DNA of 43,017 bases from a virus, in IMG/VR virus record IMGVR_UViG_3300020443_000115, positions 1 through 43,017 of that record, one strand, 5' to 3'. A program made the translations under genes and the position numbers. Below, piece after piece: positions 32,761 to 39,353 of the stretch; within the stretch, counting starts at the first letter, position 1; each line of letters opens with the position of its first letter. Under the pieces are notes generated by a model. The model worked only from the letters and a program-made list of their open reading frames with translations, did no database searches and was not told the origin of the DNA.

Positions 32761-33059
32761 TTTTTAAAATCGGGAATGAATATTCTCTTGTGGACCTTTT
32801 GTATTTTTTCATCCAGTTCTTCCACGATTCGCTCTTCCGTACACATTCTTTTAAGTAGGGTCTCCATTTTGTGCATGAGAAGAGCTACTCTTTCGTTGAA
32901 GTCAGGTCTCCAAGGCTCCTCTTCAACCTCATCTATTTCTTCAAAAATATTTTCTATTCTATTTTCCCAGAAATAAATAGATTTATTGACTAATTCTATC
33001 TGTTCGTTAAGATCCTTAAGCTCCTCTATGGCTTTTTTAATATCAGGTTTCGGTTTCAT
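32757..33059 (-). CDS. Hypothetical coiled-coil protein
   Basis: This 100-residue protein is strongly helical and charged. The N-terminal helix (IKKAIEELKDLNEQIELVNK) and C-terminal helix (EERIVEELDEKIQKVHKR) have heptad spacing, with an acidic middle (EEIDEVEEEPWRPD). It is probably a helical hairpin or dimer. There is no known family. It overlaps the upstream small gene by 17 nt. Confidence 0.65.
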   Translation of the reverse strand: MKPKPDIKKAIEELKDLNEQIELVNKSIYFWENRIENIFEEIDEVEEEPWRPDFNERVALLMHKMETLLKRMCTEERIVEELDEKIQKVHKRIFIPDFKK

Positions 33060-33210
33060 TTGATTTTAAAAGATTTATGCAGGTTTTTAATTGGTGACAC
33101 CATATATCATCTCCAGTCTTGAGGGGATTCTCCATTTTATCTCTTGTCTCTGAAAGTTTAAGGAGGAACTCTAAAATATCTACGCAATGATCTAGTCGTT
33201 CTTTTTCCAT
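33043..33210 (-). CDS. Hypothetical small protein, first gene after a terminator
   Basis: I start this 55-residue protein at the ATG at 33210 (MEKERLDHCVDILEF). An in-frame GTG at 33228 would add six residues. It is helical with two cysteines (DHC and WCHQLKTC). It is the first gene of the leftward unit that includes nrdJ, placed 39 nt after an AGTGTAA motif, which itself follows a strong terminator. No family is recognised. Confidence 0.6.
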   Translation of the reverse strand: MEKERLDHCVDILEFLLKLSETRDKMENPLKTGDDIWCHQLKTCINLLKSNETET

Positions 33211-33249
33211 GAGTTTAATCTCGATCACAATGTGGCCTGTGCTATAAAA

Positions 33250-33256
33250 TTACACT
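33250..33256 (-). promoter_or_regulatory. AGTGTAA promoter-like motif right after a terminator
   Basis: AGTGTAA, followed by T, begins immediately after the U-run of the hairpin terminator at 33260-33283 (minus strand). Terminator then motif then gene is the order expected of a new transcription unit, and it is one of the better arguments that the motif is a promoter. Confidence 0.55.
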
Positions 33257-33259
33257 AAA

Positions 33260-33283
33260 AAAGCCGGAAATCAATCCGGCTTT
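33260..33283 (-). terminator. Rho-independent terminator of the Hsp20 unit
   Basis: Minus-strand arms AAAGCCGGA and TCCGGCTTT form a perfect 9-bp stem with a 6-nt loop. The run of T continues for three more bases after the stem. It lies 33 nt downstream of the Hsp20 stop codon. Confidence 0.85.
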
Positions 33284-33315
33284 GGTTTAGTGTCGATTTA
33301 AAAAAATGTCAACCT

Positions 33316-33690
33316 TTATTTTATTTCGATTGATAGTTTCTTTCTTTTTTCTTTTTTGGGAATGGTAATTGAAAGTATCCCGTTCTTCAGACAAGCCGAC
33401 ATTTTCGTTTTATCTACGTTTTCAGGCAGTTTATATTTCTTGTCGATGTCTCTTTTTCTGCCTCCGACATCAACTTTTCCTTTTACGTTTAAGAAATCTT
33501 CCTCAATAGTAACCCCTAGGTCCTTCTTGGAAAAACCCGGAGCGTCAATTTCTATCTGAAATTGATTATCCTTTTCCTTATAGCTAGTATTTTGGCCTTG
33601 TTCCAAATAAGACGAAGCTAATGAGGCCAAAGGAGTTAAGAATAGTTCGTCGTTTAATAGTTTTTCTATGTTATTTGCTATAAAATGCAT
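33316..33690 (-). CDS. Small heat shock protein, Hsp20/alpha-crystallin family
   Basis: This 124-residue protein has a short N-terminal arm and an alpha-crystallin domain (about 38-118). FQIEIDAPGFSKKDLGVTIE and FLNVKGKV start the sandwich, and the conserved KNGILSITIPK near the end matches the family A-x-x-x-n-G-v-L motif (here 'CLKNGIL'). The C-terminal extension is only a few residues and I see no I-x-I beyond LSIEIK, so the oligomer may be small. Phage Hsp20 proteins occur in marine phages and probably protect proteins during infection. The gene is followed by a strong terminator. Confidence 0.93.
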   Translation of the reverse strand: MHFIANNIEKLLNDELFLTPLASLASSYLEQGQNTSYKEKDNQFQIEIDAPGFSKKDLGVTIEEDFLNVKGKVDVGGRKRDIDKKYKLPENVDKTKMSACLKNGILSITIPKKEKRKKLSIEIK

Positions 33691-33778
33691 AATTAATAGC
33701 TAAAGCAGGAAGCATGCCAACTTAAAAAAGAGACTATTTGGCCCTAAAATAAAGGGATTTTTGTTTTTTAGTGATACA

Positions 33779-33994
33779 CTAAAGAGACAGGGGAGACATA
33801 TTGACAGAACGAACGTCAAATATATGAATATTTCTGTCTCTGCCTTCATCGTCTTTTATGAGAAAGCTATCGTTTTCCAAGGCCTCAACGACTTCTCCTT
33901 CCCAAATCGTTTGTGTTTCTTGGTCTTGAACAACCAAGACTCTTTTTCCTATCATTTTTTTATGGTACTCTAGTCTTGGGTTATTCATCTCCAA
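33779..33994 (-). CDS. Hypothetical small beta-barrel-like protein
   Basis: This 71-residue protein has consecutive beta strands (KRVLVVQDQETQTIWEGEVV, SFLIKDDEG and NIHIFDVRSV), suggesting an SH3- or Hfq-like barrel. No family is recognised. Its start overlaps the upstream gene end by 14 nt; a second ATG two codons in is possible. Between its stop and the Hsp20 gene there are 88 nt with a TAGTGATACACTA palindrome and a weak hairpin. Confidence 0.6.
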   Translation of the reverse strand: MEMNNPRLEYHKKMIGKRVLVVQDQETQTIWEGEVVEALENDSFLIKDDEGRDRNIHIFDVRSVNMSPLSL

Positions 33995-34265
33995 TTGTTT
34001 TGATTAGTTCGTTGTTGTGATAAAAAATTATTTTAATGTTTTCGTGTTTTTCTTGAATAGTTTCCTCAGAAGATTTAGACATGTTGTTTATTGATTGAAG
34101 TTTTCTTTCTTCTGTTGCTCTTATCCTCATTTTTCTTCTACAATTACATCCAACTCCTATTTGAGAATAAGCAAAAATAAAATTAGTCATGAAATTGTCC
34201 AATTTAGCAGAGGGAAGGCCGGACAAGAAGTTTTTGTATTCCGTAATCGTTCTTATCTCAATCAT
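33981..34265 (-). CDS. Hypothetical phage protein with GVGCNCRRK motif
   Basis: In this 94-residue protein, residues about 25-45 contain FAYSQIGVGCNCRRKMRI, a Cys-x-Cys plus basic cluster. I recall similar short motifs in uncharacterised marine phage proteins. The rest is helical and charged. It is coupled to both neighbours by overlaps (8 and 14 nt). The CNC motif may bind a metal or nucleic acid, but this is not established. Confidence 0.6.
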   Translation of the reverse strand: MIEIRTITEYKNFLSGLPSAKLDNFMTNFIFAYSQIGVGCNCRRKMRIRATEERKLQSINNMSKSSEETIQEKHENIKIIFYHNNELIKTIGDE

Positions 34266-34608
34266 TAGAAAGAAGAGTCTTCTCCATTAGTCTGAAAAGC
34301 AGAAGAGAAGATATGTAAAATAAACCAACATAATGAACGCTATAAAATAGACTTACACTTAAGCTTAACCAAAAACATAAGCAAAGCTCACAAGACAACA
34401 GTTTAAAAAGAAAAAATTTAAATTTATTGTCAATGTTTTTTACACATAAATACTCAAGAAATGACAAATCGGGGTTGTCGACAGAAATATCATCATATTC
34501 AGAAGAGTCAAAATTAAATAATTTTAAATAAGATATTAAAAAATCTGTCTTGAGCCAGACAAATAGAAAAAATGATATTAAACAAACTGAAGCTAAACTA
34601 TTAAGCAC
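34258..34608 (-). CDS. Small membrane protein with CxxC-xx-FWL motif
   Basis: This 116-residue protein has an N-terminal hydrophobic helix (ASVCLISFFLFVWL), a middle acidic loop and a C-terminal hydrophobic pair (CFWLSLSVSLFY and GLFYISSLLLF). The motif LLSCELCLCFWLS before the last helices resembles the C-P-x-C-x-G-F-W signature of DUF1360-like phage and bacterial membrane proteins, with Glu in place of Pro. Expected location is the inner membrane. The role is unknown; similar proteins are frequent in phage genomes next to nucleotide metabolism genes. Confidence 0.7.
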   Translation of the reverse strand: MLNSLASVCLISFFLFVWLKTDFLISYLKLFNFDSSEYDDISVDNPDLSFLEYLCVKNIDNKFKFFLFKLLSCELCLCFWLSLSVSLFYSVHYVGLFYISSLLLFRLMEKTLLSND

Positions 34609-35077
34609 CGCTACTACCGAACCCGCCTTCGTTTCTTTTTGATTCGTTCAATGATTCTGTCTCCTCCCAGTCTGCATCGTAACATTTCTCTATGATGAGC
34701 TGAGCTATTCTTTCTCCTTGAGATACACTAAACTTATCCGAGGGTCCAAAAAAGCTTTCGTACGAGCTGATTTCCCCTCTAGGATTTGAGGGCTGACAGA
34801 GGTTGATTAACAGGACTTTTAACTCCCCTCTGTATCCGGAGTCTATCACTCCAGCCATAACATCAATCCCTTTTTTGAAGGCCAATCCGCTTCTGGGGGC
34901 TATTCTACCGTAATAGCCGTCAGGGATCTGAATCTTGATCCCCGTGTTAACCAGCTTCCTTTCTAAGGGTTTAATAACACATGTTTCTATCGAGAAAAGA
35001 TCAAAGCCAGCATCCGTCGGAGTATTCCTCTGGGGGCAAATCGCGAAGTCCGAAGTTTTGGTGAAATTTATTTTCAT
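34601..35077 (-). CDS. dut: dUTP diphosphatase (trimeric dUTPase)
   Basis: This 158-residue protein hydrolyses dUTP to dUMP, keeping uracil out of phage DNA. All five trimeric dUTPase motifs are visible: DAGFDL, APRSGLA, GVIDSGYRGELKVLL, GERIAQLI and the C-terminal P-loop-like RNEGGFGSSG. An insertion of about 15 residues (NPRGEISSYESFFG) precedes motif 4, making it slightly longer than minimal enzymes. It is the first gene of a leftward unit with a clear sigma-70-type promoter 17 nt upstream and overlaps the next gene by 8 nt. Confidence 0.95.
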   Translation of the reverse strand: MKINFTKTSDFAICPQRNTPTDAGFDLFSIETCVIKPLERKLVNTGIKIQIPDGYYGRIAPRSGLAFKKGIDVMAGVIDSGYRGELKVLLINLCQPSNPRGEISSYESFFGPSDKFSVSQGERIAQLIIEKCYDADWEETESLNESKRNEGGFGSSGA

Positions 35078-35093
35078 TTCTCAGGCCGGAAAT

Positions 35094-35122
35094 ATTATTT
35101 CACTTTTCTTTGGTAATGTCAA
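35094..35122 (-). promoter_or_regulatory. Sigma-70-type promoter before the dUTPase gene
   Basis: On the minus strand TTGACA (35117-35122) and AATAAT (35094-35099) are separated by exactly 17 nt, an 11 of 12 match to consensus. The transcript would start about 10 nt before the ATG at 35077. The same hexamers and spacing recur at 37557-37585. Confidence 0.75.
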
Positions 35123-35138
35123 TTTTTTTATTTAGAAT
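35110..35138 (+). promoter_or_regulatory. Divergent promoter-like pair before the 133-residue gene
   Basis: TTGGTA (35110-35115) and TAGAAT (35133-35138) are separated by 17 nt on the plus strand, overlapping the leftward dUTPase promoter. The ATG at 35145 is only 6 nt after the -10, so the mRNA would be leaderless. Confidence 0.45.
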
Positions 35139-35144
35139 AGAAGC

Positions 35145-35546
35145 ATGACGATTTACGAAGTTTCCATGTCTGTTTTTAGATATTTTCAAAGTAACGATAA
35201 TTTTACTTTTGAAAAGGATCTGACGGAGTTAGGGTTGGTTTGCGAAAATGAAAGAGAGAAACGAGCTTTGGTGAAGGTGGCCTTGGATAATTTTGAGAAA
35301 AATGAATTTCTAAAACATGAGGACGGGTTCTGGTTTTTATGCAGGCCTTTTAATTCTGAGCCGAAAGAGGTGGAGATACCAAACGAACTGGCGTTAAAAA
35401 TCGCTGAAACGATAAATATTTTTTGTGACGTGATCGGAGACGACTCAGATAAATGCAATCCAAACGACATGAAACCTAAGGATATTTACAATTTAACTGT
35501 TATTTGTGATCATTTAATTAACTCTCAAAAAAGTGTTGACAACTGA
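35145..35546 (+). CDS. Hypothetical early phage protein
   Basis: This 133-residue protein is divergent from the dUTPase and is the first gene of the rightward region. It is largely helical. Its first 70 residues (VSMSVFRYFQSND, FEKDLTELGL, RALVKVALDNFEKNEFLKHE, then FWFLC) look like a winged-helix outline with a beta-wing, hinting at DNA binding or regulation. The C-terminal part is an amphipathic helical region with an acidic linker. I do not recognise a family. It has no obvious Shine-Dalgarno and its promoter overlaps that of dut. A TTGACA element occurs over its last codons. Confidence 0.65.
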   Translation: MTIYEVSMSVFRYFQSNDNFTFEKDLTELGLVCENEREKRALVKVALDNFEKNEFLKHEDGFWFLCRPFNSEPKEVEIPNELALKIAETINIFCDVIGDDSDKCNPNDMKPKDIYNLTVICDHLINSQKSVDN

Positions 35547-35564
35547 GAAGAAACAGTTTAGTTT
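35536..35564 (+). promoter_or_regulatory. Promoter-like pair before the candidate structured RNA
   Basis: A perfect TTGACA (35536-35541) overlaps the stop codon region of the preceding gene. After exactly 17 nt comes TAGTTT (35559-35564), a weak -10. The expected start is near 35571, at the GGACCGG that opens the structured stretch. Confidence 0.45.
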
Positions 35565-35570
35565 TCTTTT

Positions 35571-35860
35571 TGGACCGGAGAGCTCTATTGCCGCTCTCCC
35601 CCGTGTTCTAAAGCCCAGCTCTGCTGTTAGAGAGACTTGCAACTGGGGAAAGTTATCGCAGACCGAGCAGGAGAAGGAGTTATTTCTGAAGTACTTGCTA
35701 CAAAACGGATAACGGAGAGGGAAAGGATCGCAGCATGTGGGAGGTCGTCCTCCACCTAACCCAAAAAAGCTGCACCGGGAATTTTAAAGGGAAGTAAGAA
35801 CACTGGTCTTCCAGAGATAGGCGCTGGAGGGGAAAGTCTCTCTGTATCTATCGATACAGA
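35571..35860 (+). ncRNA. Candidate structured non-coding RNA
   Basis: This is the largest gene-free interval of the right half (35547-35925), richer in G and C than its surroundings, with no long open frame. Visible hairpins are GGAGAGC (35577-35583) with GCTCTCC (35593-35599), 7 bp; a stem at 35737-35755 (GTGG, bulged G, AGG with CCTCCAC) enclosed by GCAGC (35730-35734) and GCTGC (35769-35773); and TCTGTATC with GATACAGA (35841-35860), 8 bp. GTTATC and GATAAC (about 35652 and 35708) can also pair. It does not show RNase P, tmRNA, 6S, group I intron or tRNA signatures that I can recognise. Promoter-like hexamers precede it. The RNA class is unknown. Confidence 0.5.
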
Positions 35861-35898
35861 TCGACTTTTAAGGGAAGTTTTATTATATCTTTTTATCT

Positions 35899-35925
35899 TA
35901 ACGTATCGTAAGTAACGTATCGTAA
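35899..35925 (+). repeat. Tandem 13-bp repeat touching the dNMP kinase start
   Basis: TAACGTATCGTAA occurs at 35899-35911 and again at 35913-35925, separated by one G, with the ATG at 35926 following at once. The 14-bp period does not match a full helical turn pair. It may be an operator or a translation-level repressor site; no third copy was seen in the window. Confidence 0.7.
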
Positions 35926-36519
35926 ATGAAACCTAAACCAAACGTAATAGGAATATCGGGAGTAGCGGGAAGCGGAAAGGACACGTTCGCTAACCTTATC
36001 GGTTGTAAATTAAAGGAGCTCGATGCGAAAGTTAAATTTTTATCTTTTGCAGAACGACTTAAGTGGGAAGTGAAAGACGTATCCTTAAGATTATACGATA
36101 TCGATCCCACGAATTGTTCTCGGGACGAGAAAACCCTTATTAGACCTCTCTTATTGGCTCACGGAGCTATCATGAGAGACAAAACGAAGGGAAGATATTG
36201 GATAGATTCTATAAAACATAAGATAGATTCCAAAAAAATTAATATAATAACTGACGTTAGGTTCTGCGAATATTCTTGCGACGAAGTTTTTTGGATAAAA
36301 AATGAAATGAATGGGATTTTAATTCATATTTCTAGATTTTTCGAAGAAGATGGACAAAGAATATACATTCCTCCTGCAAATGAATATGAAAAACGCAACG
36401 ATAAAGCCTTGAAATCAAAAGCAGACTATTCTTTCGCTTGGCCGACCGACGAAACAAAACAAGATAAATATTCGAACGATTTCATGAAATGGCTGTTCAA
36501 AAACCACGTTGAACACTGA
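35926..36519 (+). CDS. Deoxynucleoside monophosphate kinase
   Basis: This 197-residue P-loop kinase resembles T4 gene 1 dNMP kinase. GISGVAGSGKDTFANLIG (9-26) is the Walker A motif, followed by the FLSFAERLKWEVKD region, which in this family contacts the nucleotide. A LLLAHGAIMRDKTKGRYWID segment is typical of phage dNMP kinases, and NIITDVRFCEY supplies the Walker B-like Asp. It phosphorylates dNMPs for DNA synthesis and completes the set with NrdJ, dCMP deaminase and dUTPase. The ATG abuts the tandem repeat and is preceded by an in-frame stop, fixing the start. Confidence 0.88.
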   Translation: MKPKPNVIGISGVAGSGKDTFANLIGCKLKELDAKVKFLSFAERLKWEVKDVSLRLYDIDPTNCSRDEKTLIRPLLLAHGAIMRDKTKGRYWIDSIKHKIDSKKINIITDVRFCEYSCDEVFWIKNEMNGILIHISRFFEEDGQRIYIPPANEYEKRNDKALKSKADYSFAWPTDETKQDKYSNDFMKWLFKNHVEH

Positions 36520-36946
36520 ACTAGAAGACGGTTACGAAGAATCTTTTTGTTATCCTATTGTTATTCACTGTGGTAGCCAAGCCAGAATAGACTTTAAAAA
36601 TCCGTCTATTCTTCATCATTTTACCAGTTCTGAGCACGAAGAATTTGATTATTTAGTAAAAATTTTTTGTAGCCATCGAGTGGGTGATCTTCTCAATGAA
36701 AAAAAAATGTTCTTTGTGTCAATTTATGTATATAATTATGTAGATTTTGATTTTCGGGCAGACATTATTCGGGATTTCGTTTTTTTTCCTGACGAAATAC
36801 AAGCCGCTAAGGCCGCCGCAGTTATTCCTTCTTTTTTCAAACCCCACATTCATCATGCCTTAGTATTCACAGGAGAAGATAAGTATGAATTTTCAGACTT
36901 TAGGGACTTAGCGGAAAAATGGAAAAAAGAAAACTTAGATTCTTAA
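36509..36946 (+). CDS. Hypothetical phage protein, probable TTG start
   Basis: This 145-residue protein has no ATG near its 5' end; a TTG at 36509 inside the end of the kinase gene is the best start. It has alternating aromatic strands (FFVSIYVYNYVDFDFRADI) and a helical end, with His-rich patches (SILHHFTSSEHEE and KPHIHHALVF). No family is recognised. It overlaps the sigma-like gene by 28 nt, so translation of the three genes is linked. Confidence 0.6.
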   Translation: MNTELEDGYEESFCYPIVIHCGSQARIDFKNPSILHHFTSSEHEEFDYLVKIFCSHRVGDLLNEKKMFFVSIYVYNYVDFDFRADIIRDFVFFPDEIQAAKAAAVIPSFFKPHIHHALVFTGEDKYEFSDFRDLAEKWKKENLDS

Positions 36947-37548
36947 CAGATCTTTATTTAATTGAAGATATTAAGTTTAATAAAAACCAAGACTGCTTAG
37001 TTGAGCTGCACGAAAGATATAAAAATATGTGCTATAAGCAGATTCATAAATTTCAAAATTACTTTAATATAAATAATATAAATAAGAACGACATGTTAGG
37101 ACAGTCTCTTTTTCTCATTTATGATTCCGCAGCTACCTTCGACCCAAATAGAAACATAAAATATATTACTTGGTTGGGTAATAAAGTTAAATTTTTCTGT
37201 ATGAACTACACGAAGAAGGAGTTTAAAAGCAAACATTTTTTAGAATATGGTTACACCGGAAACGGGGAAGGGCTCGATGATAAAAAAGATTTTTTAGGTT
37301 CTCGAACTGCTATTAATTTACAAGATGAGCCGTTAATTAACTTCGGCGAAGCTTTCGAGTTTCTAGTAAAACACCCTGACGAAAGAATCAAAAAGGTATT
37401 TGAAATTAGATACTCCGACCTTAAGGACAAGCCTTTAACGTGGAGAGACGTAGGAAAAAAACTTAATTTAAGCTCTCAAACCGCCATTAACCTACACACA
37501 AAAGGGCTAAAATTTCTAAGGAGAAAGATTAAATTGATTAATCGATGA
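36919..37548 (+). CDS. Sigma-70-like RNA polymerase sigma factor
   Basis: In this 209-residue protein, residues about 20-105 resemble sigma region 2: LVELHERYKNMCYKQIHKF, a middle NDMLGQSLFLIYDSA helix, FDPNRNIKYITWLGN and a basic helix. Residues about 155-205 resemble region 4, a helix-turn-helix with TWRDVGKKLNLSSQTA and a final helix LHTKGLKFLRRKI. The size fits small phage or group 4-type sigma factors without regions 1 and 3. It probably redirects host RNA polymerase to phage late promoters. The recurrent AGTGTAA motif in this genome is the obvious candidate target (inference). It follows the kinase and the hypothetical gene in an overlapping operon. Confidence 0.7.
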   Translation: MEKRKLRFLTDLYLIEDIKFNKNQDCLVELHERYKNMCYKQIHKFQNYFNINNINKNDMLGQSLFLIYDSAATFDPNRNIKYITWLGNKVKFFCMNYTKKEFKSKHFLEYGYTGNGEGLDDKKDFLGSRTAINLQDEPLINFGEAFEFLVKHPDERIKKVFEIRYSDLKDKPLTWRDVGKKLNLSSQTAINLHTKGLKFLRRKIKLINR

Positions 37549-37556
37549 AAAAAAGT

Positions 37557-37585
37557 TTGACATCCATCCAGAAACTTGCAATAAT
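37557..37585 (+). promoter_or_regulatory. Sigma-70-type promoter before the DUF736-like gene
   Basis: TTGACA (37557-37562) and AATAAT (37580-37585) are separated by 17 nt, the same elements and spacing as at 35094-35122. The ATG at 37595 lies only 9 nt beyond the -10, so the predicted transcript has almost no leader. Confidence 0.7.
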
Positions 37586-37594
37586 GATTTTGTC

Positions 37595-37921
37595 ATGTCT
37601 GATACTGACAGTAATGTAACACGTAATTGGAAAGAGCGCGAAGTTGGCGCTCTTTGGGTTCAGAAGAGTGCAAAAGGTCAAAAATATATGACCGGGCACA
37701 TTTCTATCGATGCGGCTTCCGACGAAAAACACAAGCTTGTGATTTTCGAGAATAGCGGCAAGAAAGATGAGAGTGGACAGGTTAAAAACGTTAAGGCTCC
37801 GGACTTTAGGGTTTACCTGTCTGAATCCCCTCAACAGGGGTCTTCTGATAATAAGGAATCAGCAGAAGCTTCGGCTGCTGCTACGTCTACTCCGGACACA
37901 AGCGAAGAAGTTATCTTCTAG
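37595..37921 (+). CDS. DUF736-like small phage protein
   Basis: In this 108-residue protein the core EREVGALWVQKSAKGQKYMTG, LVIFENSGKK and PDFRVYLSE matches the pattern of DUF736-type proteins ('iGaLW....kG.ky.sG.i' then 'i.vF.N..K' then 'PDyrvy.se'). The tail is Ser/Ala/Glu-rich and acidic, probably disordered, as in proteins that bind ssDNA-associated partners. Its own strong promoter suggests abundant early expression. The exact function of the family is unknown. Its stop overlaps the GTG start of the next gene (TAGTG). Confidence 0.75.
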   Translation: MSDTDSNVTRNWKEREVGALWVQKSAKGQKYMTGHISIDAASDEKHKLVIFENSGKKDESGQVKNVKAPDFRVYLSESPQQGSSDNKESAEASAAATSTPDTSEEVIF

Positions 37922-39015
37922 TGAGAGACTTCTCTCTTAATTTACCTGTCAATTCTGTAAGCTTTGGTCAGGTAAGCGTAGCCCTCTTGCGTGAGTTTCA
38001 CGCAAGGGGGTTGCAACCTTCTATTTTTCCCATCGGAGATTCGATAGATTTAGCTTCTCAAGATACCGTTGATGAGGATTTTCAAAAATGGATACAGTCT
38101 TGTATTACCAAAAGACTTGAAGAGCATAATAGATCTAATCCCATGTTTAAGCTTTGGCATCTGAACGGAAGTTTAGATTCCTACAGCAAAGAACAAATAC
38201 TTTTAACGTTTTACGAACTTGACAGTCCGACTAAAACAGAGCTTAATATTGCAAAAAACAACTCTAGGTTAGCTTTCTCCTCTTCAAGCGCCAAGACCCT
38301 GTTTGAAGACAACGGAGTAGAAAACGTAAAGCTTATCCCGCTGGGGTTTGATAAGGCTAATTTTCAAGTTAAAGATCAGGACTACCTTAAAGGTAAAATA
38401 GTTTTTAATCTGACCGGGAAACTAGAGAAAAGAAAAAACCACAAGCAGGCCATACAGTCTTGGATTAAAAAATACGGAAACAACAAAGACTATGTTCTTC
38501 AATGCGCTATAAGCAACCCATTCCTTAAAAACGAAGACTTCTCAAGGCTCGTTTCAGAAATTTTAGAAGGAAAAAGCTACTTTAATTTAAATTTTTTGGG
38601 GGCTATGCAGAAGAATAGCTTATACAACGACTACTTAAATTCTTCAAATATTATTATAGGTATGTCGGGAGGAGAAGGCTGGGGTCTTCCTGAATTTCAG
38701 TCTGTTGCGTTAGGAAAACATTCCGTTATATTAAACGCCTCCGGATATAAAGAGTGGGCCGATACAGATAACTCTATTTTGATCGAGCCTAACGGAAAAA
38801 CAGAAGTTTATGATGGTATCTTTTTCCACAAAGGGCAACCATTTAATCAGGGTAATTCTTTTACTTTTGACGAAGAAGAGTTTATAGACGGCTGCGAAAA
38901 AGCCATAGAGAGAGTTAACAGCAATCCGGTAAACGTTAAAGGTTTAGAGCTGCAGGACAAATTCCCTTATTCTAAAATGGTTGACTCTATTATCGAATCA
39001 ATTGAGGAGGTTTAA
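37921..39015 (+). CDS. Glycosyltransferase, group 1 (GT4-like)
   Basis: This 364-residue protein uses a GTG start overlapping the previous stop. It is a GT-B fold glycosyltransferase. An N-terminal domain lacks a signal; the C-terminal domain has KIVFNLTGKLEKRKNHKQAI, a strand with NFLGAMQKNSLY, and the donor-site motif MSGGEGWGLPEFQSVALGK, in which the E-x7-E-like segment is EGWGLPEFQ. It transfers an unknown sugar from a nucleotide donor. It is the first of a run of sugar genes and is followed by a small gene with a strong GAGGAGG site. It may decorate virion proteins or phage DNA, or remodel host surface glycans (inference). Confidence 0.85.
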   Translation: MRDFSLNLPVNSVSFGQVSVALLREFHARGLQPSIFPIGDSIDLASQDTVDEDFQKWIQSCITKRLEEHNRSNPMFKLWHLNGSLDSYSKEQILLTFYELDSPTKTELNIAKNNSRLAFSSSSAKTLFEDNGVENVKLIPLGFDKANFQVKDQDYLKGKIVFNLTGKLEKRKNHKQAIQSWIKKYGNNKDYVLQCAISNPFLKNEDFSRLVSEILEGKSYFNLNFLGAMQKNSLYNDYLNSSNIIIGMSGGEGWGLPEFQSVALGKHSVILNASGYKEWADTDNSILIEPNGKTEVYDGIFFHKGQPFNQGNSFTFDEEEFIDGCEKAIERVNSNPVNVKGLELQDKFPYSKMVDSIIESIEEV

Positions 39016-39353
39016 TGCCAGAATATATTTACGAACATCCTGATACGAAAGAAAAAATAACCGTCTGGCAGAGTGTTCACGAAGAACATTCTTATGAAAT
39101 AGAAGGAGTGAATTATGACAGAATTTATACAGTACCTAACGCTTCCATAGATTCAAAAATTAACCCTGAATCCGAATCAGACTTTACAAAAAAAACGAAA
39201 GCTAAGACCTATGGCGAATTATGGGACGCGTCCGCAGAAATGTCCGCTAAAAGAGCCGATACTCACGGAGGCAAAGACCCAGTCAAACAAGAACACTTTG
39301 AAGACTATTCTAAAAGAAGGAAAGGAAAAAAACACTTCAAGGACGGAGAATAG
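39015..39353 (+). CDS. FmdB-like small protein lacking zinc cysteines
   Basis: This 112-residue protein begins MPEYIYEHPDTKEKITVWQS, reminiscent of FmdB-type regulators (MPxYEY...), but the zinc-ribbon cysteines of that family are absent. The second half is lysine-rich and low complexity, ending KRRKGKKHFKDGE. Its start has a textbook Shine-Dalgarno (GAGGAGG, 5 nt before the ATG), unusual for this genome. Similar small proteins occur in glycan or virion regions of marine phages. Its function is unknown. The next frame overlaps its last part. Confidence 0.55.
   Translation: MPEYIYEHPDTKEKITVWQSVHEEHSYEIEGVNYDRIYTVPNASIDSKINPESESDFTKKTKAKTYGELWDASAEMSAKRADTHGGKDPVKQEHFEDYSKRRKGKKHFKDGE

Noticed and set aside
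34350-34362. Another AGTGTAA on the minus strand
   Set aside because: It lies inside the coding region of the small membrane protein (codons TTA AGT GTA AGT), far from any start, and is taken as chance.
35824-35845. RNase P-like GGGGAAAGTCTC in the candidate RNA
   Set aside because: The rest of the conserved RNase P core (P4 partner and ACAGAAA-type strand) is missing and the order would be wrong.
39315-39340. A-AAA-AAA slippery heptamer at the end of the FmdB-like gene as a -1 frameshift into the GT9 frame
   Set aside because: The GT9 N-terminal frame is +1, not -1, relative to this gene, so a -1 shift would not reach it.
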